The notes: a model not told the origin generated them from the sequence alone. A stretch of DNA of 64,000 bases from Macrobrachium rosenbergii (GCF_040412425.1 NC_089781.1:49417227-49481226); one strand, 5' to 3'. Shown: positions 38,101 to 49,839, numbered from the stretch's first letter. A program made the numbers and translations.

Positions 38101-41100
38101 GGAGTCTTATGAGACACGGCATATTGAACCAACAGGAGGCTGAGGGGTGAAGATGTTAGCTAACAGGAGTCTGATGAGGAACAAAGGATATTGAACCAAC
38201 AGGAGGCTGAGGGGTGAAGGATGCTAAAGCAACAGGAGTCTGATGTGGAGACATGAAGGATATTGAAATCAGAGTGGCTGAGGAGTAAAGGATGTTGAAG
38301 CAACAGGAGTCTGGATGAGACACGAAGGATATTGAACCACCAGAAGGCTGAGGGTGAAGGATGTTGGGAAGCAACAGGAGGGTGATGAGGCAATGAAGGT
38401 TATTGAACCAACAGGATGTTGAGGGGGTGAAGGATGTTGAAGCAACAGGAGTCTGATGAGACACACGAAGGATATTGAACCTACAGGAGGCTGAGGGTGA
38501 AGGATGTTGAAGCAACAGGAGTCTGATGAGACACGAAGGATATTGGAACCAACAGAAGGCTGAGGGGTGAAGGATGCCATGAAGCAACAGGAGTCTGATG
38601 AGGTACCTAAGAATATTGAATCAACAGGAGGCTGAGGGTGAAGGATGTTAGCAACAGGAGTCTGATGAGACACAAAGGATATTGAACCAACAGGAGGCTG
38701 AGGGGTGAAGGATGTTTAATAACAGGAGTCTGATGAGACACAAGGATACTTGAACCAACAGGAGGCTGAGGGGTGAAGGATGTTGGCCAACAGGAGTGTG
38801 GATGAGGCATGAAGGATATTGAACTAACAGGAGGTTGAGGGGTGAAGGATGTTAAAGTAACATAGTCTGATGGACACGAAGGATATTGAACCAACAGGAG
38901 GCTGAGGGTGAAGGATGCTGAAGTGAACAGAGTCTGATGAGACACAAAGGATATTGAACCAACAGGAGGCTGAGGGGTATGAGTTGAAGCACAGGAGTCT
39001 GATGAGACACAGAAGGATATTGAACCAACAGAGGCTGAGGGGTGAAGGATGTTAAAGCAACAGAGTCTGATGAGACACGAAGGATATTGAACCAACAGGA
39101 GGCTGAGGGGTGAAGGATGTTGAAGCAAATAGAGTCTGATGAGGAAGGATATTGAAACCAACAGGAGGCTGAAGGGTGAAGGATGCTACAACAGGAGGGT
39201 GATGAGGCACGAAGGATATTGAACCAACAGGAGGCTGAGGGGTGAAGGATGTTGAAGCAACAGGAGTCTGACGAGGCATCGAAGGATATTGGAACCAACA
39301 GGAGGCTGAGGATTGCTGGATGTTGAAGCAATAGGAGTCTGATGAGACACGTAAGGGATACTGAACCAACAGAGGCTGAGGGGTGAAGGATGTTGAAGTA
39401 ACAGGGATCTGATATATATGAGGACATTGGAACCAACAAAAGGCTGAGGTGTATGATGTTAAATAACAGGAGTCTGATGAGGTACATGAAGGATATTGAA
39501 CTGACAGGAGGCGGAAGGGTGAAGGATGTTGAAGCAACAGGAGGTGATGTGGCACTAAGGATAATGGAACCAACAGGAGGCTGAGGGGTGAAGGATGTTG
39601 AAGCAACAGGAGTCTGATGAGATTAATGAAGGATATTGAACCAACAGGAGGCTGAGGGGTGAAGGATGTTGAAGCAACAGAGTCTGATGAGGCACGTATG
39701 GATATTGAACCAACAGGGAGGCTGAAGGGTGAAGGATGTTGAAGCAACAGGAGTCTTGAAGATTTAAGGATATTGAACTAACAGGAGGGCTGAGGGGTGA
39801 ACGGATGTTGAAGCAACAGAGTCTGATGAGACACTGAAGGATATTGAACCAACAGAAGGCTGAGAGGGGTGAAGGATGTTGAAGCAACAGTATCTGATGA
39901 GACACGGTAGATATTGAACCAACAGGAGGCTGAGGAGTGAAGTATGTTGGAAGGCAACAGGAGTCTGATGAGACACAAAGGATATTGAACCAACAGAAGG
40001 CTGAGGGGTGAAGGATGTTGAAGCAACAGGAGTCTGATGAGACACGGGACATTGAACCAACTGGAGGCTGAGGGGTGAAGGATGTTGAAGCAACAGGAGT
40101 CTGATGAGCCATGAAGGATATAGAACTAATAGGAAGCTGAGGGGTGAAGGATGTTGAAGCAACAGGAGTCTGATGAGACACGAAGGAGGCTTGAACCAAC
40201 AGGAGGCTGAGGGGTGAAAGATGTTGAAGCAACAGGAGTCTGATGAGACACGAGGATATTGAACCAACAGAAGGCTGAGGGTGGAAGGATGTTGAAGCAA
40301 CAGGAGTCTGATGAGGAACAAAGGAGAGTTGAACCAACAGAGGCTGAGGTATGATGTTGAAGCAACAGGAGTCGATGAGACATGAAGGATATTGGAACCA
40401 ACAGGAGGTTGAGAGCAAAGGACATGAAGCAACAGGAGTCTGATGAGACACGAAGGATATTGAACCAACAGAAGGCTGAGGGGTGAAGGATGTTGAAGCA
40501 ACAGGAGTCTGATGAGACACGAAGGATATTGAACCAACAGGAGGCTGAGGGGTGAAGGATGTTGCAGCAACAGGAGGGTGATGAGGCACGAAGGTTATTA
40601 AACCAACAGGAGGGTGAGGGGTGAAGGATGCTGAAGCAACAGGAGTCTGATGAGACACAAGGATATTGGAACCTACAGGAGGCTGAGGGGGTGAAGTGAT
40701 GTTGAAGCAACAGAGTCTGATGAGACACGAAGGATATTGAACCAACAGAAGGCTGAGGGGTGAAGGATGCTAAACAACAGGAGTCTGATGAGGCATCAAG
40801 AATATTGAATCAACAGGAGGCTGAGGGCAGAAGGATGTTAAAGCAACAGGAGTCTGATGAGAATGGCAAAGATATTGGAACCAACAGGAGGCTGAGGGGT
40901 GAAGGATGTTGAAGTAAATATGGAGTCTGATGGAGACACGAAGGATATTGAACCAACAGGAGGCTGAGGGGTGAAGGATGTTGAAGCAACAGGAGTGTGA
41001 TGAGGCACGAAGGATATTGAACCAACAGGAGGCTGAGGGGTGAAGGATGTTAAAGCAACAGGAGTCTGATGAGACACGAAGGATATTGAACTAACAGAGG

Positions 41101-44100
41101 CTGAGGGGGTGAAGGATGCTGAAGGAACAGCAGTCTGATGAGACACAAAGGATATTGAACCAACAGGAGGCTGAGGTGAAGGATGTTGAAGCAACAGGAG
41201 TCTGATGAGACATGGAAGGATATTGGAACCAACAGAGGGTGAGGGGTGAAGGATGTTGAAGCAACAGGAGTCTGATGAGACACGAAGGATAATGAACCAA
41301 CAGGAGGTTGAGGGGTGAAGGATGTTGGAAGCAACAGGAGTCTGATGAGGCAAGAAGGATATTGAAATCAACTGAGGCTGAAGGTGAAGGATGTTGAAGC
41401 AGCAGGAGGGTGATGAGTAATGAAGGATATTGAACCAACAGGAGGCTGAGGGGTAGCGAGATGCTGAAGCAACAGGAGTCTGATGAGGCACGGAGGATAT
41501 TGAACCAACAGGAGGCTGAGGGACAGCGATGTTGGAAGCAATAGGAGTCTGATGAGACACGAAGGATATTGAACCAACAGGAGGCTGAGGGGTGAAGGAT
41601 GTTGAAGCAACATGAGTCTGATGAGACATGAGGGATATTGAACCAACAGGAGGCTGAGGGGTGAAGGATGTTGAAGCAACAGGAGTCTGATGAGGCATGA
41701 AGGATATTGAACCGACAGGAGGCTGAAGGGTGAAGGATGTTGAAGCAACAGGAGGGTGATGTGGCACGAAGGATATTGAACCAACAGGAGGCTGAGGGGT
41801 GAAGGATGTTGAAGCAACAGGAGTCTAATGAGACACGGCGATAGCTGAACCAACAGGAGGGGCTGAGGGCAGAATGAATGCTAGCCAACAAGAGTCTGAT
41901 GAGGCACGAAGGATATTGAACCAACAGGAGGCTGAAGGGTGAAGGATGTTGAAGCAACAGGAGTCTGATGAGGCATGAAGGATATTGAACCAACAGGAGG
42001 CTGAGGGGTGAAGGATGTTGAAGCAACAGGAGTCTGATGAGACACGAAGGATATTGAACCAACAGGAGGCTGAGGGTGGATGGATGTTAAACAACAGGAC
42101 GGTGATGAGGCACGAATAGATATTGGAACCAACAGGAGGCTGAGGGGTGAAGGATGTTGAAGCAACTGGAGTCTGATGAGGAACGAAGGACATTGAACCA
42201 ACAGGAGGCTGAGGTGAAGGATCGCTGAAGCAACAGGAGTCTGATGAGACATGAAATACATTGAACCAACAGGAGGCTGAGGGGTGAAGGATGTTGAAGC
42301 AACAGGAGTCTGATGAGACACGAAGGATATTGAACCAACAGGAGGCTGAGGGGTGAAGGATGTTGAAGCAATAGGAGTCTGATGAGACACAAAGACATTG
42401 AAACCAACAGGAGTCTGAGGGTGAAGTGATGTTGAAGGAACAGGAGTCTGATGAGACACGAAGGACATTGAACCAACAGGAGGCTGAGGGGTGAAGGATG
42501 TTAGCAACAGGAGTCTGATGAGACATAAAGGACATTGGAACCAACAGAGTATTGAGGTGAAGGATGTTGAAGCAACAGGAGTCTGATGACACGGAAGGAC
42601 ATTGAACCAACAGGGAGGCTGAGGGGGTGAAGGATGTTGAAGCAACATGAGCTGATGAGACACAAAAGGACATTCAAACAACAGGAGGCTGAGGGTGAAG
42701 GATGTTGAAGCAACAGCAGTCTGATGAGACACGAAGGACATTGAACCAACAGGATGCTGAGGGGTGAAGGATGTTGAAGCAACAGGAGTCTGATGAGACA
42801 CAAATGACATTGAACCAAACTGGAGGGCTGAGGGGTGAAGGATGTTGAATCAACAAGAGTCTGATGAGGCAATTTAGCGATATTGAACCAACAGGAGACT
42901 GAGGGGTGAAGGGATGTTGAAGCAACAGGAGTTTGATGGAGGCATTTGAAGGATATTGAACCAACAGGAGGCTGAGGGGTGAAGGGATGCCACAAATAGG
43001 AGGTGATGAGGCACGAAGGATATTGAACCAACAGGAGGCTGAGGGGTGAAAGATGTTGAAGCAAATAGGAGCTCCGATGAGTCACAAAGGACATTAAGAA
43101 CCAAAAGGAGGCTGAGGGGTGAAGGATGTTAGCCACAGGAGTCTGATGGATATTATTTGTGATGATACTGAACCAACTGAGGCTGAGGGGTGAAGGATGT
43201 TGAAGCAACAGGAGGGTGATGAGCTACGAAGGATATTGAACCAACAGGAGGCTGAGGGGTGAAGGATGTTGAAGCAACAGGAGTCTGATGAGACACGAAG
43301 GATATTGAACCAACAGGAGGCTGAGGGGTGAAAGATGTTGAAGCAACTGGAGTCTGATGAGACACAAAGGATATTGAACCAACAGAAGGCTGAGGGGTGA
43401 AGGATGTTGAAGCAACAGGAGTATGATGAGGAACGAAGGATATTGAACTAACAGGAGGCTGAGGTGAAGGATGTTAGCAACAGGAGTCTGATGAGACACG
43501 AAGGATATTGGAACCAACAGGAGGCTGAGGAGTAAAGGATGTTGAAGCAACAGGAGTCTGATGAGACACGGATGATATTGAACCAACAGAAGGCTGAGGG
43601 GTGAAGGATGTTGAAGCATCGTGGAGGGTGATGAGGCACGAAGGTTATTGAACCAACAGGAGGCCGAGGGGTGAAGGATGTTGAAGCAACAGAGTCTGAT
43701 GAGACACTCTAAGGATATTGAACCAACAGGAGGCTGAGGTGAAGGATGTTGAAGCAACAGGAGTCTGATGAGACACGAAGGATATTGAACCAACAGAAGG
43801 CTGAGGGGTGAAGGAGGTTGAAGCAACAGGAGTCTGATGAGGCACGTAAGGACATTGAATCAACAGGAGGCTGAGGGGCGTATGGGTGTTAAAGCAACAG
43901 GAGTCTGATGAGACAATAAAGGATATTGAACCAACAGGAGGGCTGAGGTGAAGCATGTTGAAGCAACAGGCATCTGAGAGACACGGAAGGATATTGGAAC
44001 CAACAGGAGGCTGAGGGGTGAAGGATGAAGAAGCAACAGGAGTGTGATGAGGCACAAAGGATATTGAACTAACAGGAGGCTGAGGGGCATGATGTTAAAG

Positions 44101-44660
44101 CAACAGGAGTCCGATGAAACACAAAGGATATTGAACCAACAGGAGGCTGAGGGGCAGCATGTTGAAGGAACAGGAGTCTGATGAGCCAATGAAGGATATT
44201 GAACCAACAGGAGGCTGAAGGCAGCTGGATGCTGAAGCAACAGGAGGTGATGAGACACGAAGGATATTGAACCAACAGGAGGCTGAGGGGTGAAGGATGT
44301 TGAAGCAACAGGAGTCTGATGAGACACGAAGGACATTGAACCAACTGGAGGCTGAGGGGGGTGAAGGATAAGAATGAACAGGAGTCTGATGAGGCACATG
44401 GATATTGAGCCAACAGGAGGCTGAAGGGTGCAGGATGTTGAAGCAACAGGAGGGTGATGAGGCACGAAGGATATTGAACCAACAGGAGGCTGAGGGGGGT
44501 GAAGATGCTGGGGCAACAGGAGTCTGATGAGGCACGAAGGATATTGAAACTAACAGGAGGTGCCGAGGAGTAAAGGATGTTGAAGCAATAGAGTCTGATG
44601 AGACACGGGCGATGGGCTGAAACCAACAGGAGGCTGAGGGGTGAAGGGAGGTTGAAGCAA
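29161..44660 (+). repeat. Higher-order block, copy 2
   Basis: Collinear with copy 1. The offset is about 14.59 kb at the left end and 15.3-15.5 kb further right. Most of the change is explained by an extra 761-bp (11-unit) duplication near 30.1-31.2 kb, plus small losses elsewhere. The AAGGTTATTG variant shows the same spacing pattern in both copies: about 2.2, 0.6, 2.1-2.2 and 3.05 kb. Confidence 0.8.
30090..31200 (+). repeat. 11-unit local duplication in copy 2
   Basis: The rare word TGTTGAGGCAACAGG occurs at 30,181 and again at 30,942, 761 bases later, but only once in copy 1 (15,592). Neighbouring rare variants (TGCAGGC before it, CAACGG after it) are repeated too. This is a tandem gain of 11 units after the larger block was duplicated. 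Confidence 0.7.
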
Positions 44661-45414
44661 ACAGAGTCTGATGGAGACATGAAGGATATTGAACCAACAG
44701 GGGAGGCTGAGGGGTGGAAGGATGTTGAAGCAACAGGAGTCTGATGAGGCAATTTAAGGATATTGGAACCGACAGGAGGCTGCTGAAGGGTGAAGGATGC
44801 TGGGGCAAGAGGAGGGTGATGTGGGCACCAAGGATATTGAACCAACAGGAGGCTGAAGGGGTGAAGGATGTTAAAGCAAATATGAGTCTGATGAGACACG
44901 AAGGAGATTTAACCAACAGGAGGCTGAGGGGTGAAGGATGCTGAAGCAACAGGAGTCTGATGAGACACAAAGGATATTGAACCAACAGAAGGCTGAGGGT
45001 ATGATGTTGAAGCAACAGGAGTCTGATGAGGCAATGGAAGATATTGGAACTAACAGGAGGCTGAGGTGAAGATGTTTAAAGCAACAGGAGTCTGATGAGA
45101 CACGAAGGATATTGAACCAATTGGAGGCTGAGGGGTGAAGGATGTTGAAGCAACAGGAGTCTGATGAGCCACGAAGGATATTGAACCAACAGGAGGCTGA
45201 GGGGTGAAGGATGTTGAAGCAACAGGAGCCTGATGAGCCACGATGGATATTGAACCAACAGTAGGCTGAGGGGTGAAGGATGTTGAAGCAGTAGGAGCCT
45301 GATGAGACACGAAGGATATTGAACCAACAGGAGGCTGAGGGGTGAAGGATGTTGAAGTAACAGGAGTCTGATGAGGCACGAAAGATATTGGACCAACAGG
45401 AGGCTGAGGGGTGA

Positions 45415-45669
45415 ATGATGTTGAAGCAAGAGGAGGGTGATGAGGCACGAAGGATATTGAAGCAACAGGAGGCTGATGAGGCACAAAGGATATTGAAGCA
45501 ACAGGAGGCTGAGGGGCGAAGGATGTTGAAGCAACAGGAGGCTGATGAGGCACGAAGGATGTTGAAGCAACAGGCGGCTGAGGCGGGAAAGATTTGGGTG
45601 ACCATGAGTCTTGTTCAATTTCCAAAAACAAATGTTTCATGTGTAGGAACAGTTCAACGCTCACTTTGA
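45415..45669 (+). pseudogene. Array edge with intact coding-like 12+11 codon repeat
   Basis: At the right edge the satellite reads as an open plus-strand frame of RRMLKQQEADEA (12 codons) alternating with RRILKQQEAEG (11 codons), followed by a non-repeated tail AGKIWVTMSL and a stop at 45,667. The composition (E, K, Q, R, A, L) is typical of a single long helix or coiled coil. In the bulk array the same frame meets TGA, where GGGGCGAAG here is GGGGTGAAG there. This suggests that the array grew from a coding repeat. No parent gene is identified, and the minus frame is also open here (proline-rich), so the coding strand is an inference. Confidence 0.45.
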
Positions 45670-45673
45670 ATTT

Positions 45674-46926
45674 TCATTTCCCTTCTGCCATCGCCTTCTT
45701 CATCCTCTCAGCAAAGCAGACCATCTCCACTTCCATGTAGGAGTAGAAGAACAGGTCAACCTCAGAGAAATCCTTCGCAATCTTCTTCAGGAAGAGATTC
45801 CACTGGGCTCCCCTGGAAATTGGCTGAAGGGGCTCCAACAGTGCCTTCTTGGTTGCTTCAGCATTTTTGATCACCTAAAAAAAAAAAAAAAAAATATTGT
45901 TAATAAATACGCAAAAGTAATATATTTTGTTGCAGAAATGAAAAACAGGAAAAACAGGACAATAAAACATTTCTATATAGTTAATGTTATGAAACTCAAA
46001 CATTTAATCAAAAGTTCATCAACATGTTTGTTATATGTTTCAAGATTGAAAATAATGAAATATTAACCTTACTGAGGATGCACTCATCACCCTCCTGCTC
46101 ATCAAATACTTCTTCTTCGTAGGCCTCCTTTCCTTGATGGCGGGGATGATACTCACTTCATCATCATCTCCCCCAGCAACAACCTGTAACAACCTGTACG
46201 TCAGGGGCATCAGGGAGGGCAGCTGCAGCAGCAGCAGACTGTAGAGAAAGAAAAATTAGATTTATTAATAATTTTGGAAACAGCATATATGAAACATGAA
46301 AACCTTTGTATTGTGATATATTTAATAATCAGGAACAAACAACATATGAAACCAATACAGGGCAGAACAATTACCCCTTCAATCTGAGGGTCTTCAGCTT
46401 CTTCTGGCAGGCAATGTGTTTCCCAAAGAAGCTGGACGTCATCAGGATCCACTACTCCTGTCAGTTAGGTCCCTCACTGCTGCCTGGCCGCTCTTTGTCT
46501 TCATCAACTACCCATACCTCATTCTTACGGACTTCAGCCACGTGTTGAGCTCAGCTGCGGTCAATGGCGGTTTGAGGACTTGGCCTTGTCTTCCAAGAGG
46601 TGTGTCTTCTTTGTCATGTTTTTGAAGCCTGTAAGGCCCTGTCATACAAGAAGGGGGTGCTCCTGTAGCCATTCCCCAACATCCTCTCAGTATAGTCAGA
46701 CAAGAAATGCATGGCGTTTTATTGCGACGATGCTGCTCGCTGCTCTCTGCATCTGTCGTCGACTCTTCGTCATCGCCAAGGATTTCCGAATCACCGACTT
46801 CCATGGACGGCTCCTCCTCAAGCTCTTGGGGTCATCTTCGGCAGAAGTACATGGTGCAGAAGAAGTGGCTTGTGGGGTGTCCTTATGCGGAACAATCTTC
46901 TTCACCTTCACGACGTTCTGGGGCAT
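45674..46926 (-). pseudogene. MADF-domain protein gene, three exons, frame-broken
   Basis: Exon 1 runs from the ATG at 46,926-46,924 (context CACCATGC) to a GTAATT donor at 46,374. It encodes a basic/acidic start (MPQNVVKVKKIVPHKD) and a MADF-like DNA-binding domain, with fragments STPFLYDRALQAS, KKTHLLEDKAKS, LTAAELNTWLKSVRMRYG and MKTKSGQAAVRDLTDR. These fragments lie in different frames and one in-frame TAG is present. Exon 2 (46,073-46,238) has a proper acceptor and a GTAAGG donor and an Ala-rich to acidic/basic linker. Exon 3 (45,674-45,874) follows an acceptor with an 18-base T tract and ends in ERMKKAMAEGK-stop. Its segment with AQWNLFLKKIA is weakly BESS-like. MADF proteins bind DNA as regulators or as accessory proteins of some DNA transposons. 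Domestic gene or transposon gene cannot be decided; indels may be technical. Confidence 0.7.
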
Positions 46927-46979
46927 GGTGAATGCTAAGCAGCACAGGTCACGTGTAGAAGTCAGAGGTGATGAAAGAT

Positions 46980-47016
46980 GTGTGAGGATGGAGATCCTGG
47001 GATGCTCCCTTTTATG
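46980..47016 (-). promoter_or_regulatory. Core promoter of the MADF gene
   Basis: Minus-strand CATAAAAG at 47,009-47,016 is a TATA-like box. About 30 bases downstream lies CCTCACAC (near 46,985), a plausible initiator, and the start codon follows after a leader of about 58 bases. The spacing fits a TATA-dependent RNA polymerase II promoter. Confidence 0.5.
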
Positions 47017-47052
47017 CTGGTGAAGCACGTGACTCAGTCACTACTGCGCATC

Positions 47053-47494
47053 CCCACTGCGCATGTTCTGGGGTTGCCAAATACATGGCGTATGTCATAC
47101 TGGATGGCACATATCGACATTGCCAGTTACGTCTGATGTAATCCAATGCCGACGCCATCTCATCAGTCGTGATGACATTATGACACAGTTGCATCATGCG
47201 CATTACATGGCGACTTTTGACAGTCATCGTGACTCGACCGTGCAGTGCTGTACAGCCTTGCACATATGCCGTCACTTGGCGGACGTTGCCAAACTCGGCG
47301 ATGCGGTTATGAATCATGCCGATTGATGCCGATTTGGTTGTACCTAGAGCGTAACCACATCGTAATGAGCAAATTACAACAGTCGTTGTCTTGAATCGCC
47401 AAAGTGTGACGCCAGCATAACTAGCAATGTCAACATGTTTCATCTAGTATGATGCTCGCCATGTATTTGGCAACACCACAGCATGCTCAGTGGG
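47053..47494. mobile_element. TIR-bounded element adjoining the MADF gene
   Basis: The segment from about 47,053 (CCCACTGCGCATG...GTTGCCAAATACATGGCG) to 47,131 is matched, inverted, by 47,411-47,494; about 80 bases pair with moderate divergence. The interior has no open frame of note and contains the arm boundary at 47,219. It could be a short non-autonomous element, or the ends of two elements side by side. The MADF promoter starts less than 40 bases to its left. Confidence 0.55.
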
Positions 47495-47505
47495 ATGCGT
47501 CGTAG

Positions 47506-47888
47506 TGTTGTGAGAGTGTGCGAAAGAAAGAGCAGGTAGACAAGAACTGCTAGCTTATTTAGGAAGCGGCCCGCTTATAAAGTGGCGTGCTGACGTCGGC
47601 GTATACATGGACGTCAATACAAAAAATATACAAGTGCCACGAGGTCAAAACTATTCTCTACATAAAACAGGGCAGGTACATACAGATAACGTGATAATTA
47701 ACAATAGCAGATTAGACACAAAAATACTCTGGCACATACACTGTGCATAAGGGCAAAAATGAATAGATAATAAATGTACAATTACATAATGATAATAAAG
47801 GCTGAGTACTCCGACCTAGGGTCAGCTGTGAGGGCATCGTAGAAAAAGAGGTTCTATCATAGAAAACCCGTTGAGCGGGGACTTTACA
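47506..47888 (-). repeat. Solo LTR A2, right arm
   Basis: Mirror of 10,400-10,780. It differs by small indels (for example CTCACAACA against CTCAAACA at the end), and is likewise flanked by CTAC. Confidence 0.75.
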
Positions 47889-48492
47889 GTGTAGCCTATT
47901 TTGGCTCTTTTTTTTGTTATTGTTCACACAATAATCAAAGAAAAAAGTTCTTGTAACTGTTCTCTAATAATGCTACTGTTAATTCTTTTTGTACCTTCTG
48001 TATATGATACTGTAAATTCTCCTGCTACTATAAACTGTATATGTGTATATTTGTATAATATAATAAATTGTGTAAAATGTTTTTATTGTGTACGTACTAA
48101 ATTTTCCAAAAGCAATAATTTTTCTATAACAATACTTTTTCTTGAAATGTTGACCACAGTAATTTTTGGGTAACAATTTCCTTAACTACTGTACAAACCA
48201 TCTCCAATATTTACAAGGTTATTAAACTTAATGTGAATGAAGGTTGATATTTTCATAAGTTCAGATAAAGAAAAAATGAAACTTAAAACTTGTCAAAATA
48301 ATGTGCAAATCAACAATATTAAACTGGATATGAATGAGGGCATGATATATTTTTATAAGTTCAGGTAAAGAGAAAATTAAACTTTTAAAAATGTGCAAAT
48401 CAAAAGTAGCAGCACTTTTAAATATTTTCAGAATTTCAGATAAAGGTAAATAACACATGAAAACTAATAATAAGTAAAATACATCCCAAGGA

Positions 48493-48494
<2 letters not shown>
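47889..48494. other. AT-rich region without a gene, right arm
   Basis: Mirror of the AT-rich region before the solo LTR in the left arm. No recognisable coding sequence. Confidence 0.65.

Positions 48495-48561
<67 letters not shown>
48495..48561. repeat. (GA)n microsatellite
   Basis: Mirror of (CT)n at 9,728-9,787. A few bases longer than its mirror. Confidence 0.97.
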
Positions 48562-48564
<3 letters not shown>

Positions 48565-49215
48565 CCCACAATTGCCTTTGTTTCGATTGAAATATATTTT
48601 GGATTCAAGCTTTTTATTATTCTTGATATACTCAAAGAACTTCAGATATAGATAAATATAACACAGAATGCAACATAAAAGAAAATGTATTTTATAACAT
48701 AAATATTTTTCAATTTTAACTTTTATTCAAGAATTTTACATAGTTTTGAAGCATGCTTTTCTTTTATATAAATAAGTCACCGAGTTGATTGCAATCGATA
48801 CAATTTATCAGAATGTTTCAACATGATTTTCTGAAGTAGCCTACAAAAGGCATTTTCACGACACATGGCGGTGGCGTTGTGTCTATCGGCATGGGACGTA
48901 ACTAAATAGCAATTTGTCATACCCTCCGGAAGTCGCCATCCTGTAAAAACCGTTGAATGTGGGCGTGGCCTAAATCATCAGCAACTTGCGTGTAGGACTA
49001 CGTGAATAGGTAATCTCATTTCGACGTGCAAAATGCTGTCGTAAATGGGTTGTTGCGTATGATGTCATGGTGTCGTAATTAGCTGACATTATTATTATTG
49101 TTATTATCTTTTTTTTGTGGCCCAAGACCGGCGACTGGTGCCGATTGGTCGCCAAACCCAGCTATTACGAAGGTTGTGGCCTTGAATCGCCAATGTGACT
49201 CTAGCATAATTCTAT
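48562..49215. other. AT-rich stretch and possible TIR-element remnant, right arm
   Basis: Mirror of 9,075-9,727. Positions 48,830-49,215 carry the GGCGAC/GTCGCC-rich segment; the rest is AT-rich. No gene seen. Confidence 0.5.
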
Positions 49216-49398
49216 TGTAAGGTTCAAGAAATGTCAGAAGTGAAAGACTGATTCTTTATTATTCTCGACAGGCGTTTATAATGCGGAAAGTGGATGGAAA
49301 GGTAGCGGGCGACCTGAGGCCCCGCTGCGCCCATACAGAAGTTGTGTTTGTTAACAGGCATAAGAAGACATTTATAATGCGTTACAGAACATGTAAAA

Positions 49399-49475
<77 letters not shown>

Positions 49476-49615
49476 GCGGAAATGGAACCGTACAATGATG
49501 CATACAGTGAGATACATAAAGAATCTGAAATAATAACAAGTAACATATATGATGTGATTAATGTACATATGAAGAGCGAAACACAAGAATGGAGCGGCGA
49601 TTTGACACCCTTACA
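49216..49615 (-). repeat. 3' LTR of element B', right arm
   Basis: Minus-strand TG...CA LTR, mirror of 8,680-9,074. It has TCCGCCGATA next to the TA tract, which the left copy lacks, so the tract or its edge changed in one arm. Confidence 0.8.
49402..49473. repeat. (TA)n microsatellite, right arm
   Basis: About 36 AT/TA dinucleotides inside the B' LTR. Confidence 0.97.
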
Positions 49616-49839
49616 AATACTAACCCCACAATAATTAAAGGAGCAATTATTGGATGAAACAACATTAATCAAGCAAATGCTGAGGCAGTTGGAGTTGGCC
49701 AACTCTTGGAGAACTGTGGGCATGGGGTGGAACTGACACCTGGGGTTGGCTCAATGTTTCCCCTGGGCCGTCCCGGACCCAGCTTTGGTGGGGAAGTGGG
49801 TGTGTCTGTGGGGAGGTACTGAGGGGGAACTCTGGGGCG

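Larger units (their letters stand above)
11069..45596 (+). repeat. 69-bp satellite array, about 34.5 kb
   Basis: Tandem units in one orientation; a clean example is 16,065-16,133 (69 bp). The unit is a dimer of related 36-bp and 33-bp halves, both built on GAAGGATRTTGAA.CAACAGGAG. Common variants are GAGACACAAAGGACATT against GAGGCACGAAGGATATT, and GAGGGTGATG against GAGTCTGATG. About 500 units fit. Since 69 is divisible by three and no stop falls in the minus-strand frames of the consensus, all three minus frames are open, giving 23-residue proline- or leucine-rich repeats that are shadows. All plus frames of the consensus have stops. Small private indels are frequent. No genes or other transposons interrupt the array. 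Confidence 0.97.

Noticed and set aside
11069..45596. CRISPR array
   Set aside because: Units are contiguous and variable with no unique spacers, in a eukaryotic context.
11054..45664. Long minus-strand open frames in the satellite (up to about 700 codons) reading as 23-residue repeats such as FTPQPPVGSISFVSHQTPVAS
   Set aside because: They are by-products of a unit divisible by three with no minus-strand stop. All three minus frames are open, they swap at each indel, and no start, splice or promoter signal supports them.
46201..46452. Membrane protein from the minus frame with a run of hydrophobic residues after QIEG
   Set aside because: The hydrophobic part lies in the intron after a good splice donor (46,374) and reflects AT-rich DNA.
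48261..48635. Leu-Ser repeat open frame at the (GA)n tract
   Set aside because: It is a translation of a dinucleotide repeat in AT-rich DNA.
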